From the NCBI GenBank assembly GCA_903873805.1, contig CAIQQB010000032.1, positions 1-64,000 of the forward strand: a DNA stretch of 64,000 nucleotides, in the 5' to 3' direction. Under the pieces are notes generated by a model. It worked only from the letters and a program-made list of their open reading frames with translations, had not been told where the DNA came from and did no database searches. Each line of letters starts with the position of its first letter. Within the stretch, counting starts at the first letter, position 1. Positions 35,326 to 42,839 of this stretch are shown in pieces. Origin of the DNA: an uncultured Opitutia bacterium. GTDB taxonomy: Bacteria; Verrucomicrobiota; Verrucomicrobiia; Opitutales; Opitutaceae. Position numbers and translations under genes: made by a program.

Positions 35326-36492
35326 ATGTCAGATCAAACTACGTCCGGCTTCACGCCCCCTGCGGCGCCCGCCGAGACTTCCGGCACGCCCTCAGCGGCG
35401 GCAGCCGTACCGGCTGCTTTCGGCGCCGGTCGGGGCTCCGGCCTCGCCCGGGGCAAGCGCCCCAGCCAGCCCGCCGCCGCTCCGCTCACCGCCCCCAGCA
35501 CCGGCGGTGGAGATTACAAGCCCACGTCCATTCAGGTCGTGACCACCGCCAGCGAATACAAGAATCCGTTTGCCCCGGCCGAGGAGCCCGCTCCAGCCGT
35601 CAGCGAATCCGCCCCCGCCCTGGCCTCCCGCCCGGCACCGGCAGTCGTGCCGCCGACACCCGTGGCGGTCGCACCGGCCGTGGAGGCGCCGGTCGCCGCC
35701 CCGGTCGCGGCCGCGCCCAAACCGGCCCACACCTACATCGAGCCCACCGCCATCCCGGATGCCCCGGCCCCCAAGGCCGAGCTCAACATCCTCCCACCGG
35801 CCGAAGTCCGGCGTCCCGCCCAGAATTGGGAGTCGCCCGGCGCCCGCAGCGAAGACGCGGCCCCGCCCGAAGCTTCGCGCCGCGAACCCCGCGCCGAACG
35901 CCCCGTCTTCCAGCCGGAGCGCCGCGAACAGCGCGAAAACCGCGAACAGCGCGAACGCAGTGAGGGCTCCCGCCCCTCCGCCGATGCGCGCCCGGCCCCC
36001 GCCGCCCGCGCCCAGGCCTTTCCCTACGTTCCGGCCCCCGCCGGTTCCTCGTCGGCAGCGGGTGAGGAACGCTCCCGTTCCGCCTCGGAGCCCTACCGCT
36101 CCTCGCGCCATGAATCCTCCTCCCACGGCCATTCCCCGCGGAAAAAGTCCGGCGGGTTCTTCGGCTGGCTGAAACGCCTCTTCACCGGATCGTCGGGATC
36201 GGACAAGTCCAATGACCGCGACGACTCCCGGCACGCCGAGCACCGCCAGGATGGCGGCCAGCATCACCGGCGCGGTGGCCGCGACCGCCGCTCGGGCGGC
36301 GACGACCGCAGCCCGCGGGCCGAGGGCGACTCCCCCGGCTACTCCCAGTCCCGCGAACCCGGCCAGGGCGAACGGCGCTATGAGGACGGCGGCCGGCGCC
36401 GGTCCCGCGGCGGCCGCGGCCGCAACCGCGGCGGCCATCGCCGCCATGAGGGCGGCGGCGGCGGCGAGGGTGTCCGCGGCGGCGGCGCTTAA
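35326..36492 (+). CDS. disordered Pro/Ala- and RGG-rich protein with amphipathic helix
   Basis: A 388-residue protein of low complexity throughout. The N-terminal half is Pro/Ala-rich, the middle carries charged repeats (REQRENREQRERSEG, about 205-219). Then comes KKSGGFFGWLKRLFTG (about 271-286), which could form a membrane-seeking amphipathic helix like the one in RNase E. The C-terminus is an Arg/Gly/His-rich tail (RRRSRGGRGRNRGGHRRHEG) typical of RNA-binding RGG boxes. I recognise no family. A rho-independent terminator follows 38 bp later, supporting a real transcription unit. Function unknown; RNA-associated membrane scaffolding is an inference. Confidence 0.6.
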   Translation: MSDQTTSGFTPPAAPAETSGTPSAAAAVPAAFGAGRGSGLARGKRPSQPAAAPLTAPSTGGGDYKPTSIQVVTTASEYKNPFAPAEEPAPAVSESAPALASRPAPAVVPPTPVAVAPAVEAPVAAPVAAAPKPAHTYIEPTAIPDAPAPKAELNILPPAEVRRPAQNWESPGARSEDAAPPEASRREPRAERPVFQPERREQRENREQRERSEGSRPSADARPAPAARAQAFPYVPAPAGSSSAAGEERSRSASEPYRSSRHESSSHGHSPRKKSGGFFGWLKRLFTGSSGSDKSNDRDDSRHAEHRQDGGQHHRRGGRDRRSGGDDRSPRAEGDSPGYSQSREPGQGERRYEDGGRRRSRGGRGRNRGGHRRHEGGGGGEGVRGGGA

Positions 36493-36530
36493 TAGCCTTG
36501 CCAAGCCCCGGCGGCCTGCGCGCATTTCAA

Positions 36531-36560
36531 GGCGTCCGTTTCCCGACGGGCGCCTTTTTT
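36531..36560 (+). terminator. rho-independent terminator
   Basis: Stem GGCGTCCGT/ACGGGCGCC (36531-36539 and 36546-36554, one G-T wobble) with a six-base loop, followed directly by TTTTTT (36555-36560). It ends the RGG-protein transcript and isolates murA. Confidence 0.8.
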
Positions 36561-36625
36561 GCGCCCGGCCGTATCGCCGCCCGGCCGGCCCGGGCCCGCA
36601 CCACCCTTTTTCCACCTTTCCGCAC

Positions 36626-37915
36626 ATGTCCGACCTCATCGTCCACGGCGGCCGGCCGCTCGCCGGCACCATCGTCCCCTCGGGCAACAAGAACTCCGTC
36701 CTGCCGATCCTCTGCGCGACGCTGCTGACCGACGAGCCGGTGACGCTGCGGAACGTGCCCGACATCACGGATCTGCAGAAGCTCGCAGAGTTCTTCCGCA
36801 CCCAGGGCTCGCAGATCGACTGGGACCGGACGGCCGGGGTGATGCGCGTCAGCCACGCCGGCTTTCGCCCCACCCTGCAGAACCACGAGCTCCCGCAGGA
36901 CATGCGCTCGACGGTGCTCCTGTATCCCGGACTGCTGCACCGGCTGGGTCGGCTTGCGATCCCCTCCAACACCAAGGGTTGCTCGCTCGGGGTGCGCGAA
37001 ATCGATCCGCATCTCGACATCCTCCGGGCCCTCGGTGCCGGCGTGCATGAGGGCGATCCGCTGGTCATCAACCTGCCCGACGGTTTCCGCGGCGCCCGCC
37101 ACTGGCTGGACTACATGTCCGTCACCGTGACGGAGAACTTCGCCATGGCCGCGGCGCTGGCCGCCGGCGAGTCCACGCTGATCAACGCCGCCAGCGAGCC
37201 GCACGTGCAGGATCTCTGCGCCGCGCTCGTCGCGATGGGCGCCCGGATCGACGGCCTCGGCACGTCGATGCTGCGGATCACGGGTGTGGCGAAGCTGCAC
37301 AGCGCGACCATCACCATCAACAGCGACTACCATGAGATCGTCACCTTCCTCGCGCTGGGCGCGATCACGGGCGGCGAGGTCCGCGTGGAGCAGGCCCTGC
37401 CCCAGCACTTTGACCTCATCATCCGCGCCTTCGCCAAGCTGGGCGTGCGCATCGAGCACGAGGGCGGCGCCGTCGTGGTGCGCCGCGGGCAAACACTGCG
37501 CATCGAGCAGCCGTTCACCGGCAACCTGCTCCCCAAGATCGAGGCCGCCCCGTGGCCGTATTTCTCCGTCGACCTGCTGCCCCTCATGATCGCGCTCAGC
37601 ACGCGCTGCGAGGGCACGATCCATTTCTGGAACAAGGTTTACGAAAACGGCTTCGCGTGGATTCCCGAGCTCGCCAAGTTCGGCGCCCACGCCGTCGTCA
37701 GCGATCCGCACCGCCTGATTGTTTTCGGCCCCAAGCCCCTCCGGCCCGCGGTCGTCGACTCGCCCTACGTCATCCGCGCCGCCGTCGCGCTGACGATGGT
37801 GGCCGCGTCCATCCCCGGCCGTTCCGTCGTGCGCAACGCCGAAATCATCAAACGCGCCCACCCGCGCTTCGTCGAGAACCTCCGCAGCCTCGGCGCCGAG
37901 CTGGAATGGCAGTGA
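36626..37915 (+). CDS. murA: UDP-N-acetylglucosamine 1-carboxyvinyltransferase MurA
   Basis: MurA makes the first committed step of peptidoglycan synthesis, moving enolpyruvate from PEP to UDP-GlcNAc in the cytoplasm. The 429-residue protein starts [20 protein letters not shown]. The catalytic Lys lies in [16 protein letters not shown]. The loop Cys that fosfomycin alkylates is retained ([19 protein letters not shown]), predicting sensitivity. The late motif [14 protein letters not shown] and the C-terminal [15 protein letters not shown] are also recognisable. A frame open from 36212 overlaps the RGG gene and terminator and was rejected. Confidence 0.93.
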   Translation: MSDLIVHGGRPLAGTIVPSGNKNSVLPILCATLLTDEPVTLRNVPDITDLQKLAEFFRTQGSQIDWDRTAGVMRVSHAGFRPTLQNHELPQDMRSTVLLYPGLLHRLGRLAIPSNTKGCSLGVREIDPHLDILRALGAGVHEGDPLVINLPDGFRGARHWLDYMSVTVTENFAMAAALAAGESTLINAASEPHVQDLCAALVAMGARIDGLGTSMLRITGVAKLHSATITINSDYHEIVTFLALGAITGGEVRVEQALPQHFDLIIRAFAKLGVRIEHEGGAVVVRRGQTLRIEQPFTGNLLPKIEAAPWPYFSVDLLPLMIALSTRCEGTIHFWNKVYENGFAWIPELAKFGAHAVVSDPHRLIVFGPKPLRPAVVDSPYVIRAAVALTMVAASIPGRSVVRNAEIIKRAHPRFVENLRSLGAELEWQ

Positions 37916-38030
37916 GGATTTTTGAATTTGGATTTTGGAATTTGGATTCCGCCCCGCCATTAACGTCCCAGACCTTCCCCTTTCCCGCCGTGTCCCAATC
38001 CAAAAGCGAAAATCCAAAATCCAAAATCCT
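37916..38030. repeat. AATCCAAA-type inverted repeat spanning the ruvB start
   Basis: The left arm (about 37916-37949) is built from TTTGGATTTTGGAATTTGGA and the right arm (about 37997-38030) from AATCCAAAATCCAAAATCC, separated by about 47 bp. Composition is sharply AT-richer than the surrounding genes. The right arm lies inside the first codons of ruvB. Confidence 0.75.
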
Positions 38031-39075
38031 CCCGCCGCCCGCGACGGGGGCGGCGACCGGCCTCGGCTACATCACCTCCACCCTCGCCCAGCCGGTCTCG
38101 CCCGCCGAGGCGGCGCTGCGCCCGCTTTCGTTTGCCGACTTCACCGGCCAGCCCAAGACCGTCGAGCGCCTCCAGGTCATGGTTGGCGCGGCCAAAAAGC
38201 GCGGCGACCCGCTCAACCACATCCTTCTCTCCGGACCGCCCGGACTCGGCAAGACCACCCTCGCCTTTATTCTCGGCCAGGAGCTCGGCAAAAACGTCCG
38301 CGTCACGTCAGGTCCCGTGGTGGAAAAGGCCGGAGATCTCGCCGGTCTGCTCACCAACCTCGAGGAGGGCGACATTCTTTTCATCGACGAGATCCATCGC
38401 ATCCCCAAGACGGTCGAGGAATATCTCTATTCCGCGATGGAGGACTTCCGCCTCGACATCATGATCGACCAGGGGCCCAACGCCCGCAGCGTGCGGCTCA
38501 CCCTCCCGCGCTTCACGCTGGTCGGCGCCACCACTCGGGCGGGCCTGCTCACCGCCCCGCTCCGCTCGCGCTTCACGCTCCAGACCCGGCTCGACTACTA
38601 CGACCACGCCACGCTGCAGGGCATCGTGCGCCGCAGTTGCGGCCTGCTCGACGTGCCGGTCGAGGACGCCGGCGCGCAGGAGATCGCGACCCGGTCGCGC
38701 GGCACGCCCCGCATCGCCAACAACCTGATCAATTTCTGCCGGGACTACGCGCAGGAACGCGCCCAGGGGAAGATCACCCGGGCCGTCGCCGCCGCCGCCC
38801 TGGAGCTGCTGGAGATCGACGCCCGCGGGCTCGACGAGATGGACAAGCGCATGCTCCGCATCATGGCTGAGAACTACCGCGGCGGCCCCGTCGGCATGAG
38901 CACCATCGCCGTCGCCGTCGGCGAGGAGGCCGAGACGCTGGAGGAGGTCCACGAACCGTTCCTGATCCAGGAAGGCTACCTGCAACGCACCCCGCAGGGC
39001 CGCGCCCTCACCGCCAAAGGCTACGCCGCCATCGGCCTGAAGCCCCCCGGCGGCGAACAGGGCGCGCTGCTGTAG
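37990..39075 (+). CDS. ruvB: Holliday junction branch-migration ATPase RuvB
   Basis: RuvB is the hexameric AAA+ motor that, with RuvA, drives branch migration at recombination intermediates. The 361-residue protein has the usual entry ([20 protein letters not shown]), Walker [12 protein letters not shown], Walker B and sensor region [25 protein letters not shown], and the C-terminal winged helix ([14 protein letters not shown]). The best start is GTG 37990: no ATG occurs before the conserved core. Codons 2-14 ([13 protein letters not shown]) are encoded by the right arm of the AATCCAAA repeat, so the N-terminus is repeat-derived. The frame stays open back into murA but that cannot be native. 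No ruvA or ruvC is nearby. Confidence 0.92.
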   Translation: MSQSKSENPKSKILPPPATGAATGLGYITSTLAQPVSPAEAALRPLSFADFTGQPKTVERLQVMVGAAKKRGDPLNHILLSGPPGLGKTTLAFILGQELGKNVRVTSGPVVEKAGDLAGLLTNLEEGDILFIDEIHRIPKTVEEYLYSAMEDFRLDIMIDQGPNARSVRLTLPRFTLVGATTRAGLLTAPLRSRFTLQTRLDYYDHATLQGIVRRSCGLLDVPVEDAGAQEIATRSRGTPRIANNLINFCRDYAQERAQGKITRAVAAAALELLEIDARGLDEMDKRMLRIMAENYRGGPVGMSTIAVAVGEEAETLEEVHEPFLIQEGYLQRTPQGRALTAKGYAAIGLKPPGGEQGALL

Positions 39076-39091
39076 GAGGATTGTCTACGAT

Positions 39092-39116
39092 GTAGGGCTC
39101 GACCTCGCGTCGAGCC
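39092..39116 (+). repeat. REP-like element, GGCTCGAC stem class
   Basis: GTAG (39092-39095) plus perfect 8-bp stem GGCTCGAC/GTCGAGCC with loop CTCGC. The same class recurs at 44992-45016 and, without GTAG, at 18232-18252. Confidence 0.8.
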
Positions 39117-39138
39117 TGGATTGTTTCGGACGGTTTGT

Positions 39139-39214
39139 GGTGGAGCGCGACGTCCCTGGCGCGCTTTCCGAAATGGACCCACGATCAAGCGCGCCAGGGA
39201 CGTCGCGCTCCACC
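39139..39214. repeat. perfect 28-bp inverted repeat, GGTGGAGCGCG class
   Basis: The arms 39139-39166 and 39187-39214 are exact reverse complements; the left begins GGTGGAGCGCGACGTCCCTG. The loop is 20 bp. GGTGGAGCGCG also opens the elements near 18408 and 18568, so this is another class of the same kind of element. It lies in the 274-bp gap between the convergent ruvB and dehydrogenase genes. Confidence 0.85.
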
Positions 39215-39287
39215 TTCGGATCGAAGTTCTGCCGGAGATATATCGTTCCATCGGCACGAGATTTTCCCAGCGGCCTGATATCAGCCA

Positions 39288-39312
39288 GGCCTCACGCGAG
39301 GTAAGGCCCTAC
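39288..39312 (-). repeat. REP-like element, GGCCT stem class
   Basis: On the minus strand, GTAG is followed by GGCCT...AGGCC with a 10-11 base centre (about 39288-39312). It is the third element in this short intergenic gap. Confidence 0.6.
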
Positions 39313-39349
39313 AACGCCAGACACAGAAGCAGTACAGCCATCTGCCCCA

Positions 39350-40060
39350 TCACAGATCCCCGCCCTGAGGTCGGAGGATGATCTCCTCGACCACGGTGCG
39401 GCGGGTGAGGCGGAAGATGTCGTAAAACGCCCGCGCGACGTCCGCGGCGGGCATCATCCGCTCCTCTGGCGCGCCGCTGCCGGCCCAGGCCGGGGACACC
39501 GTGGCCCCCGGGTGGACGCAGCACACCCGCACACCCTTCGCCTTCAACTCGGCGCGCATCACTTTGCTGAGGCCGGTCACGCCGAACTTCGCCGCGCAGT
39601 ACCCTGCCCCGCCGGCATAGGCCTGCAGGCCGGCAATCGAGCTCATGTTGAAAACATCGCCGCGTCCCCTCGCGACCATCGCCGGCACGAACGCCCGCGA
39701 GACCAGGAAAGTGCTGCGCAGGTTGGCCGCGATCAGTCCGTCGAACTCCGCCACGCGCATCTCCGTGAACGGTCGCGCGGTGAATTTGCCGGCGTTGTTG
39801 ATCAGCACGTCCACCGCACCCCACCGCTGCGCGACCGCCGCCGCCAGCGTCGTGACCGCCGCCTCGTCGGTCACGTCGCAGGGAAAGACCGCGACCTTCG
39901 CCCCCAATCGGGCGCAGGCCGCCTCGACGCGGGCGAGATTTCCCGCGCTGCGCGCCACGAGCGCGAGCTTCACGCCGCGCACCTCGCGCGCAAAGACTTT
40001 GGCGATGGCCGCCCCGATGCCCTGCGACGCACCGGTGATGAGGATGACGGGGGGCTTCAT
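39350..40060 (-). CDS. short-chain dehydrogenase, candidate sepiapterin reductase
   Basis: A 236-residue NADP(H)-type SDR. The nucleotide motif TGASQGIG is at 10-17 and LINNAG at 86-91. The catalytic set is Ser140/141 (NMSSIAG), Tyr154 and Lys158 (YCAAK). The ending RTVVEEIILRPQGGDL closely resembles, from memory, the C-terminus of the Chlorobium sepiapterin reductase. That enzyme makes the last reduction in tetrahydrobiopterin synthesis. The genes upstream encode FolE2 and a PTPS/QueD homologue, the two preceding steps, which supports the idea. A generic 3-oxoacyl-type reductase is the alternative. A GAGAAC repeat separates it from folE2. Confidence 0.7.
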   Translation of the reverse strand: MKPPVILITGASQGIGAAIAKVFAREVRGVKLALVARSAGNLARVEAACARLGAKVAVFPCDVTDEAAVTTLAAAVAQRWGAVDVLINNAGKFTARPFTEMRVAEFDGLIAANLRSTFLVSRAFVPAMVARGRGDVFNMSSIAGLQAYAGGAGYCAAKFGVTGLSKVMRAELKAKGVRVCCVHPGATVSPAWAGSGAPEERMMPAADVARAFYDIFRLTRRTVVEEIILRPQGGDL

Positions 40061-40066
40061 ATCGGA

Positions 40067-40159
40067 ATCGTTCTCGTTCTCCTATTCATTCTCGTTCTCA
40101 TGATTGTTCCTTTTCTCCCTTCCATCGAGAACGAGTAAGAGAAGGAGAACGAGAACGAT
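40067..40159. repeat. GAGAAC-hexamer inverted repeat, copy 2
   Basis: The left arm (40067-40104) consists of CGTTCT units (ATCGTTCTCGTTCTC and onward); the right arm (40124-40159) of GAGAAC units ending GAACGAGAACGAT. A pyrimidine-rich 19-bp centre separates them. It sits between folE2 and the dehydrogenase gene. Confidence 0.8.
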
Positions 40160-40167
40160 TGTTACGC

Positions 40168-41148
40168 TCAGCACACCAGCGAGCGGAAATCCATGAAGTC
40201 CGCCGCAAAGCCGCCGGGCACGCCCTTGCAGATCACGCTCACTGCGTCGTGCGAATGCAGCGATTCCAAGTGTGCGCACGCGATCCGGAAGTCGATGATC
40301 CGGCGGTCGCGCTCGAACTCCCGGTAGAGCAGACGCGCTGCATCCTCCACAAACTTCAGGTGCGCCCCGTTGAGCTCGGCAAACGCCTGCTCGTCCTCGC
40401 GCTTCACCATCACCTGCGTCTCCGTCCGCAACGCCGCCGCGCAGAGCGCCTGCACGTCCTCGATCCAGATCTTTTTGCCCGGCGCTTCCTCAATCGTCAC
40501 GCGCGCCTTGCTGCGCTGCGAATGCGGCACGCTGTAGACGCCGCGCCGGTCGCGCGCGTGCTCCGCCAGCTCCGCCGAACACGGGCAGGCCGACGAATAG
40601 ACGAAGTCAAAATGGATGAACCGCCGGTAGGCCCCCGCGCTCGTCATCACGCCCTCGAAGGCCACGTCGTAGAACTGCCAGCCGGCCAGCCCGCTCCGCA
40701 GGCTGGGCTGCATCATCGGATAAGAAAAGTTGATCCGCAGGCGGGCGTCCTTGCTCTCCACCTTGCGCAGGTAGGTCTTGAGAATCTTGCCCATCCACTC
40801 GCCGGTGAAAACCTGATTTTTGTGGTCGTAAAACGAGCGCACGATGCGGCTCATGTTGATGCCCTTCAGCTCCGCCTCCAGGGAGACCGTGCCAGTCACG
40901 CTTGCCTCCAGCGTGAGAATTTTGCCCTGCTTGGTGCGGAACTTGAGCGGCAGCCGGAAATTGGACACGCCCACCTGCTGGATCGGCACGTGCGCGCCCT
41001 GGACGGCGTCGTGGGCGGCCACCATCATGTCCGGCAGCGACGCCCGGTAGGCGGGCGAAGGGCGGAACTTCGCATCGTAGCCGCGACGGATGCGCGCCGG
41101 GGCGCCGGCCGCCGACTGATGCAGGTACATGGGTTTGGATTTGGGCAT
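40168..41148 (-). CDS. folE2: GTP cyclohydrolase FolE2 (GCYH-IB)
   Basis: FolE2 converts GTP to 7,8-dihydroneopterin triphosphate, the entry to folate, tetrahydrobiopterin and queuosine precursors. It does the same job as FolE with a different, metal-flexible protein. The 326-residue sequence has the hallmark [12 protein letters not shown] (Cys188/Cys190) and [13 protein letters not shown] near residue 58. The C-terminal [17 protein letters not shown] is also visible. It begins 13 bp after the PTPS/QueD-like gene stop on the same strand, so the two are co-transcribed. FolE2 often serves under zinc limitation; no Zur site could be assigned. Confidence 0.88.
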   Translation of the reverse strand: MPKSKPMYLHQSAAGAPARIRRGYDAKFRPSPAYRASLPDMMVAAHDAVQGAHVPIQQVGVSNFRLPLKFRTKQGKILTLEASVTGTVSLEAELKGINMSRIVRSFYDHKNQVFTGEWMGKILKTYLRKVESKDARLRINFSYPMMQPSLRSGLAGWQFYDVAFEGVMTSAGAYRRFIHFDFVYSSACPCSAELAEHARDRRGVYSVPHSQRSKARVTIEEAPGKKIWIEDVQALCAAALRTETQVMVKREDEQAFAELNGAHLKFVEDAARLLYREFERDRRIIDFRIACAHLESLHSHDAVSVICKGVPGGFAADFMDFRSLVC

Positions 41149-41161
41149 GGGAGACGGGGCA

Positions 41162-41638
41162 TCAGACCGGGTCGGGACCGTGGTATTCGGCGAAGTTGCG
41201 CGGGGTTTCGTAGAGGCGGACGCAGTGCAGCCTCCCGGCGGGGAGATGCGGCTCGATCTGCGCCCAGAACGCGATCACGAGGTTTTCGGTCGAAGGGATG
41301 ATGCCGCGCAAAAAGGGCACCTCCTCGTTGAGGTTGCGGTGGTCGCACGGGTCGACAATCGCGGTATGCAGGATGCGCTTGAGCTCGCCGAGGTCCATGA
41401 TGTAACCGGTCTCCGGGTCGGGCTGCCCACGCACGGTGACCTCGAGTACATAGTTGTGTCCGTGCCAGTGCGGGTTGGTGCAGAGGCCGTACTGCCGCTC
41501 ATTCCAGCGCTGGCTCTTCGCCGGGTTGTGCAGCCGGTGCGCCGAGTTAAAATGCACCTGCCGGGTGATGCTGACCGTGCCCCGGAGCGGACGCACGGAC
41601 GGCGGGGCGGCCTTGGACTGGGCGGTTTTGCGCGGCAT
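41162..41638 (-). CDS. 6-pyruvoyl-tetrahydropterin synthase / QueD family
   Basis: Acts on dihydroneopterin triphosphate to give 6-pyruvoyl-tetrahydropterin (PTPS) or 6-carboxy-tetrahydropterin (QueD). The 158-residue protein shows zinc ligands His34 (FNSAHRL), His59 and His61 (HWHGHNY), nucleophile Cys53 (YGLCTNP), Asp99-His100 (DPCDHRNL) and Glu143 (LYETP). The extended N-terminus ([13 protein letters not shown]) and the C-x-x-x-H-W-H-G-H spacing resemble PTPS as much as QueD. It heads a run with folE2 and an SDR; tetrahydrobiopterin synthesis is plausible, queuosine synthesis the alternative. No queC/queE is in view. Confidence 0.85.
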   Translation of the reverse strand: MPRKTAQSKAAPPSVRPLRGTVSITRQVHFNSAHRLHNPAKSQRWNERQYGLCTNPHWHGHNYVLEVTVRGQPDPETGYIMDLGELKRILHTAIVDPCDHRNLNEEVPFLRGIIPSTENLVIAFWAQIEPHLPAGRLHCVRLYETPRNFAEYHGPDPV

Positions 41639-41697
41639 GAGGGGTTAATCGGTAACAACAAATCGCCGCCGGTCAACCCGCGGGAGTTTGGCAAAGA

Positions 41698-41764
41698 GTA
41701 GCGCAGGCATCCCTGCCTGCATCCGAGAACAGGCCCGGGATGCAGGCAGGGATGCCTGCGCTAC
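41698..41764. repeat. perfect 27-bp inverted repeat with GTAG at both ends
   Basis: The arm 41698-41724 starts GTAGCGCAGGCATCCCTG; 41738-41764 is its exact reverse complement ending CTAC. The loop is 13 bases. Each arm itself holds a GCAGGCA/TGCCTGC hairpin (loop TCCC), so it is two facing REP units. It lies in the divergent gap between the PTPS/QueD and MBL genes. Confidence 0.9.
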
Positions 41765-41839
41765 GTCCCGGCTGCACCCCGCAAACGGTGCGCAGCAAAA
41801 ACTCTTGCGCGCCCGCGCGCGGGGGACTTCATCGGTTCC

Positions 41840-42640
41840 ATGAGCATCCGTTTTTGCATCCTCGGCAGCGGCAGCGCGGGCAATTGCGCGCTGCTCCAGA
41901 CCGAGGGGGCCCGGGTGCTCGTGGACGCCGGGTTCTCCGCCCGCAAGCTCGCCGCGCTGCTCGCCGCCGTGGGCGAGTCGCTCGACCGCATCGACGCGGT
42001 CTTCCTCACCCACGAACACGGCGACCATGCCGCGGGCATCAGCGGCCTCCGGCGCCATCCGCACATCCGCATCTTTGCCAACGCCGCCACCCAGCGCGCC
42101 GTGCAGTCCGGCCTGGAACACCGCCCCGACTGGCAGCTTTTCGAGACCGGCACGCGCTTCCAGTTTCGCGATCTTGAGGTGCGCAGCTTCGCCGTGCCGC
42201 ATGACGCGCAGGAGCCGGTGGGCTTCACCTTTGCCACCGGCCACGCGGGCGACCTGCTCTTCCCCCACCGCTGCGTCGCCTGGGTCACCGACCTCGGCCA
42301 CGTCCCGCAGCACATCCAGGAACAGCTCCGCGACTGCGACGTCCTCGCCCTCGAATCCAACCACTGCCCGCAGTTGCTGCAGGCCGACACCAAGCGCCCC
42401 TGGTCGACCAAGCAGCGCATCGCCGGACGCCACGGCCACCTCTCCAACGACGGCGCCCGCACGCTCCTCGAGGCCGTCGCCAGCCCGCGCTGGCGGCATG
42501 TTTTCCTCACCCACCTCTCGCGCGATTGCAACAGTCTCGCCGCCGTCGAGGCCGCGATTGCCGGCCTCCGCGCCCGCCTCCGCTGTGAGTTCTCCATCGT
42601 CGGCCCCGGCGAGGGCACGCGGATGGTCGAGCTGGCCTGA
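41840..42640 (+). CDS. metallo-beta-lactamase-fold hydrolase, WalJ/YycJ-like
   Basis: A 266-residue MBL-fold protein with SGSAGNC near the start, the metal motif THEHGDH (His58, His60, Asp62, His63), and further ligands in WVTDLGHV and FLTHLSRDCNS. The SGS-x-G-NC entry and LESNH motif match WalJ/VicX (YycJ) proteins, implicated in DNA repair/exonuclease activity or cell-wall coordination in Gram-positives. In Gram-negatives the role is less clear. It stands alone, 75 bp after a perfect GTAG inverted repeat. Confidence 0.82.
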   Translation: MSIRFCILGSGSAGNCALLQTEGARVLVDAGFSARKLAALLAAVGESLDRIDAVFLTHEHGDHAAGISGLRRHPHIRIFANAATQRAVQSGLEHRPDWQLFETGTRFQFRDLEVRSFAVPHDAQEPVGFTFATGHAGDLLFPHRCVAWVTDLGHVPQHIQEQLRDCDVLALESNHCPQLLQADTKRPWSTKQRIAGRHGHLSNDGARTLLEAVASPRWRHVFLTHLSRDCNSLAAVEAAIAGLRARLRCEFSIVGPGEGTRMVELA

Positions 42641-42700
42641 GGGCGGCGACACGGGAGGCTCAGCCCACATTCCCCCGGAGAGTTGGAGTCTGCCTCCAAT

Positions 42701-42768
42701 ATCGTTCTCGTTCTCTGACTCGTTCTCGTTCTCCCGGTCTGAAAACCGACAATGAGAACGAGACCGAT
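42701..42768. repeat. GAGAAC-hexamer inverted repeat, copy 3
   Basis: The left arm (42701-42733) is ATCGTTCTCGTTCTC followed by further CGTTCTC units. The right arm (42751-42768) is shorter, AATGAGAACGAGACCGAT. It is a truncated version of copies 1 and 2, between the MBL gene and pyruvate kinase. Confidence 0.75.
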
Positions 42769-42839
42769 TTTTTCTGTGACGCCGGCCCCCCTCACGGCGC
42801 TTGCGCACCCGACCGGTTTCCTTCATCAACGGCGCCTTA

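Noticed and set aside
36212-36625. MurA extended upstream
   Set aside because: The extension overlaps the RGG-protein gene and a strong terminator; MSDLIVHGG is the conserved MurA start.
37552-37989. RuvB extended into murA
   Set aside because: The in-frame extension overlaps a fully conserved murA in another frame and has no RuvB similarity.
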